A stretch of DNA of 9,528 nt from an uncultured Prevotella sp. (GTDB lineage: Bacteria > Bacteroidota > Bacteroidia > Bacteroidales > Bacteroidaceae): contig CALIIG010000035.1 in the NCBI GenBank assembly GCA_938018155.1, positions 1 through 9,528 of the forward strand, in the 5' to 3' direction. Position numbers and translations under genes: made by a program. Numbering within the stretch: the first letter of the stretch is position 1; each line of letters opens with the position of its first letter. Shown here piece after piece: positions 8,083 through 9,528 of the stretch. Under the pieces are notes generated by a model. That model ran no database searches. It was not told the origin of the DNA and saw nothing but the letters and a program-made list of their open reading frames with translations.

Positions 8083-9363
8083 ATGAACAAAACGTTTAAC
8101 AACATATTCAAGGGTGACAAGGTGATATGGATGATCTTTTTTTTCCTTTGTATCATCAGCGTTATTGAGGTTTTTTCGGCCTCGTCAGAACTTACATACA
8201 AAGGCGGCAGCTACCTTGCACCCATGATAAAACACCTTGGAATACTTGTCCTTGGCATTTTTTTGATGGTAGTTACGCTCAATATCAAGTGCAAATACTT
8301 CAAGATTGCCACCCCCATTCTGCTTATCGTCTCGTTCCTTACCCTCATCTGGGTGGCGCTTGCAGGCCATTCAACCAATGGCGCACAGCGGTGGATCAGT
8401 TTCCTCGGCCTCCAGTTTCAGCCTTCTGAAATAGCTAAAGGTACCATGGTTCTTGCCACAGCGCAGATACTGAGTGCCATGCAAACCAATCATGGAGCCG
8501 ACAAACATGCCATGAGATACATCTTAATTGTCTGCGTTTTCCTCATACCGCCCATTATGGTAGAGAATTTATCCACTGCCGCGCTGATTTGCACCATTAT
8601 CTTTTTAATGATGTTTATTGGCCATGTGCCTGCAAAACAGCTCGGAAAATTAGTGGGGTCGGTAGCAGCTGTCATCCTTATCGTATTTACTTTAGTGATG
8701 ACAGTAGGCGAAGACAGAGCCCATATCGACACCAACAAAAGCATGACCGAGGTTGCTGCTGCCAATGGTAAAACCACAACTACTGAAGGGCGGCGCGGCA
8801 TTTTTCACAGGCTCGATACCTGGAAATCGCGTATTGACAAGTTCCTGAACAAAAAAGACCTTACCCCTGCTGAAGTAGACCTCGACAAAGATGCCCAAAC
8901 GGCTTACGCCAATATTGCCATTGCCTCGTCAAATATCATCGGAAAAGGCCCGGGAAACTCGGTTGAACGCGATTTCCTTTCGCAGGCTTTCTCCGACTTT
9001 ATCTATGCCATCATCATAGAAGAAATGGGCATAGAGGGTGCCGTTTTCGTAGCCCTGCTGTATATTATACTGCTTTTCCGTACAGGACGTATTGCCAACA
9101 GGTGCGAGAATAACTTCCCGGCGTTCCTTGCTATGGGGCTTGCTCTGCTTCTGGTTATACAAGCATTGTTCAACATGTGCGTCGCCGTGGGCCTTGTTCC
9201 CGTCACGGGGCAGCCGCTTCCACTTATCAGCAAGGGGGGAACATCGACCATTATCAACTGCATTTACATTGGCGTTATACTGAGCGTTAGCCGTACGGCA
9301 AAGAAAAACGCCACGGCAAAAGATACCGGTACCGGCGAAACGTTGTCGGCAGCAACGGCCTGA
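8083..9363 (+). CDS. ftsW: Septal peptidoglycan glycosyltransferase FtsW (SEDS family)
   Basis: FtsW is a SEDS-family membrane glycosyltransferase that polymerises lipid II at the division site in complex with the class B PBP encoded upstream. The 426-residue protein has several hydrophobic segments consistent with about ten membrane helices. Family signatures are NGAQRWISFLGLQFQPSEIAK (99-119), ENLSTAALI (161-169, where many homologues have PDLGT), a GKGPGNS loop (287-293), and FSDFIYAIIIEEMG (303-316), whose D305 probably matches the proposed catalytic Asp. VPVTGQPLPLISKGG (372-386) followed by TSTI is the C-terminal signature, with K replacing the common Y. Placement in dcw and pairing with ftsI favour FtsW over RodA. 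A hydrophilic loop at about 208-275 between membrane segments is longer than in many homologues. The tail (404-426) is rich in Ala, Thr and Lys and likely disordered. Confidence 0.95.
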   Translation: MNKTFNNIFKGDKVIWMIFFFLCIISVIEVFSASSELTYKGGSYLAPMIKHLGILVLGIFLMVVTLNIKCKYFKIATPILLIVSFLTLIWVALAGHSTNGAQRWISFLGLQFQPSEIAKGTMVLATAQILSAMQTNHGADKHAMRYILIVCVFLIPPIMVENLSTAALICTIIFLMMFIGHVPAKQLGKLVGSVAAVILIVFTLVMTVGEDRAHIDTNKSMTEVAAANGKTTTTEGRRGIFHRLDTWKSRIDKFLNKKDLTPAEVDLDKDAQTAYANIAIASSNIIGKGPGNSVERDFLSQAFSDFIYAIIIEEMGIEGAVFVALLYIILLFRTGRIANRCENNFPAFLAMGLALLLVIQALFNMCVAVGLVPVTGQPLPLISKGGTSTIINCIYIGVILSVSRTAKKNATAKDTGTGETLSAATA

Positions 9364-9385
9364 CACGTGCCAACAAGCCTTAAAC

Positions 9386-9414
9386 AGCAACGGCAAATAA
9401 CCGTTATGCTTTTT
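9386..9414 (+). terminator. Possible intrinsic terminator downstream of ftsW
   Basis: AGC AACGG pairs with CCGTT ... GCT around a 7-base loop (CAAATAA). The stem has 5 perfect pairs (9389-9393 with 9401-9405) plus 3 more (9386-9388 with 9408-9410), with two unpaired bases (AT, 9406-9407) on the 3' side. A run of five T (9410-9414) follows at once. It lies 22 bases after the ftsW stop. The layout is that of a Rho-independent terminator, but the stem is short and bulged, so read-through or chance is possible. If real, it would end or attenuate dcw transcription after ftsW. Confidence 0.4.
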
Positions 9415-9453
9415 AAAACATGGCATAAGTGTAAAGGTATTATGTTGTACAGC

Positions 9454-9523
9454 TCACCGTTCGACGGCCGTCAGCAGTGCGTACGACGAACGTCGAACGA
9501 TGGGTGTGACGGCCGCCGTACGC
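9454..9523. repeat. CpG-dense block of inverted and direct repeats
   Basis: CGTTCGACG (9458-9466) and CGTCGAACG (9491-9499) form a perfect 9-base inverted repeat with a 24-base loop, extendable outward by three further pairs (one G-U) past one mismatch. GACGGCCGTC (9463-9472) is a 10-base palindrome, and its first eight bases recur at 9508-9515. GCGTACG (9479-9485) is the inverse complement of CGTACGC (9517-9523). Counting by eye gives 15 CG dinucleotides in 9457-9528, far denser than the genes upstream. The structure resembles an intergenic palindromic repeat element, but I do not recognise a named family. The block may continue past the window edge. Confidence 0.5.
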
Positions 9524-9528
9524 GTTGC

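Noticed and set aside
8929..9426. 165-codon open frame on the minus strand
   Set aside because: It lies antisense to the 3' part of ftsW, which has clear family motifs on the plus strand. Its product is rich in Cys, His and Arg with no recognisable domain.
9406..9528. Open frame from ATG 9406 to the window edge (41 codons, no stop)
   Set aside because: It overlaps the hairpin and runs through the repeat block, giving an Arg- and Cys-rich peptide that resembles no family I know and is not MurG. It could be chance; more downstream sequence is needed to judge it.

Overview
This window is the 5' part of a division and cell wall (dcw) cluster, entirely on the + strand. In order it holds the end of mraZ, then rsmH (mraW), an ftsL-like gene, ftsI with a C-terminal PASTA domain, murE, mraY, murD and ftsW. 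The gene order, the divergent FtsL-like protein, a MraY of over 400 residues, the ISKGGTS form of the FtsW signature and A-rich leaders without Shine-Dalgarno motifs all point to Bacteroidota. Bacteroidales close to Prevotella is the best guess. That assignment rests on recalled family features, not on a search.

Layout: bases 1-127 are the C-terminal tail of MraZ. rsmH (153-1124) overlaps ftsL-like (1121-1588) by 4 bases, and ftsI (1591-3759) follows after 2 bases, so these three form a tight unit. murE (3808-5259), mraY (5368-6639), murD (6699-8030) and ftsW (8083-9363) follow with gaps of 48, 108, 59 and 52 bases. No gap exceeds 300 bases. No tRNA, rRNA, CRISPR array or mobile element was seen.

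Function: MurD adds D-Glu and MurE adds the third residue (meso-diaminopimelate, judging from the DNPR motif) to the UDP-MurNAc peptide. MraY transfers the completed phospho-MurNAc-pentapeptide to undecaprenyl phosphate. FtsW polymerises lipid II at the septum and FtsI cross-links the strands, with the FtsL-like protein as their probable regulatory partner. RsmH methylates 16S rRNA and MraZ is the cluster's usual regulator.

The one part that does not look like a routine dcw cluster is the last 165 bases. In many bacteria murG follows ftsW closely. Here there is a terminator-like hairpin with a T-run (9386-9414), then a CpG-dense block of inverted and direct repeats (about 9454-9523) running to the window edge. 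No convincing gene is visible there. I found no previously undescribed multi-gene system; the downstream block and the unusual MraY are the best leads.
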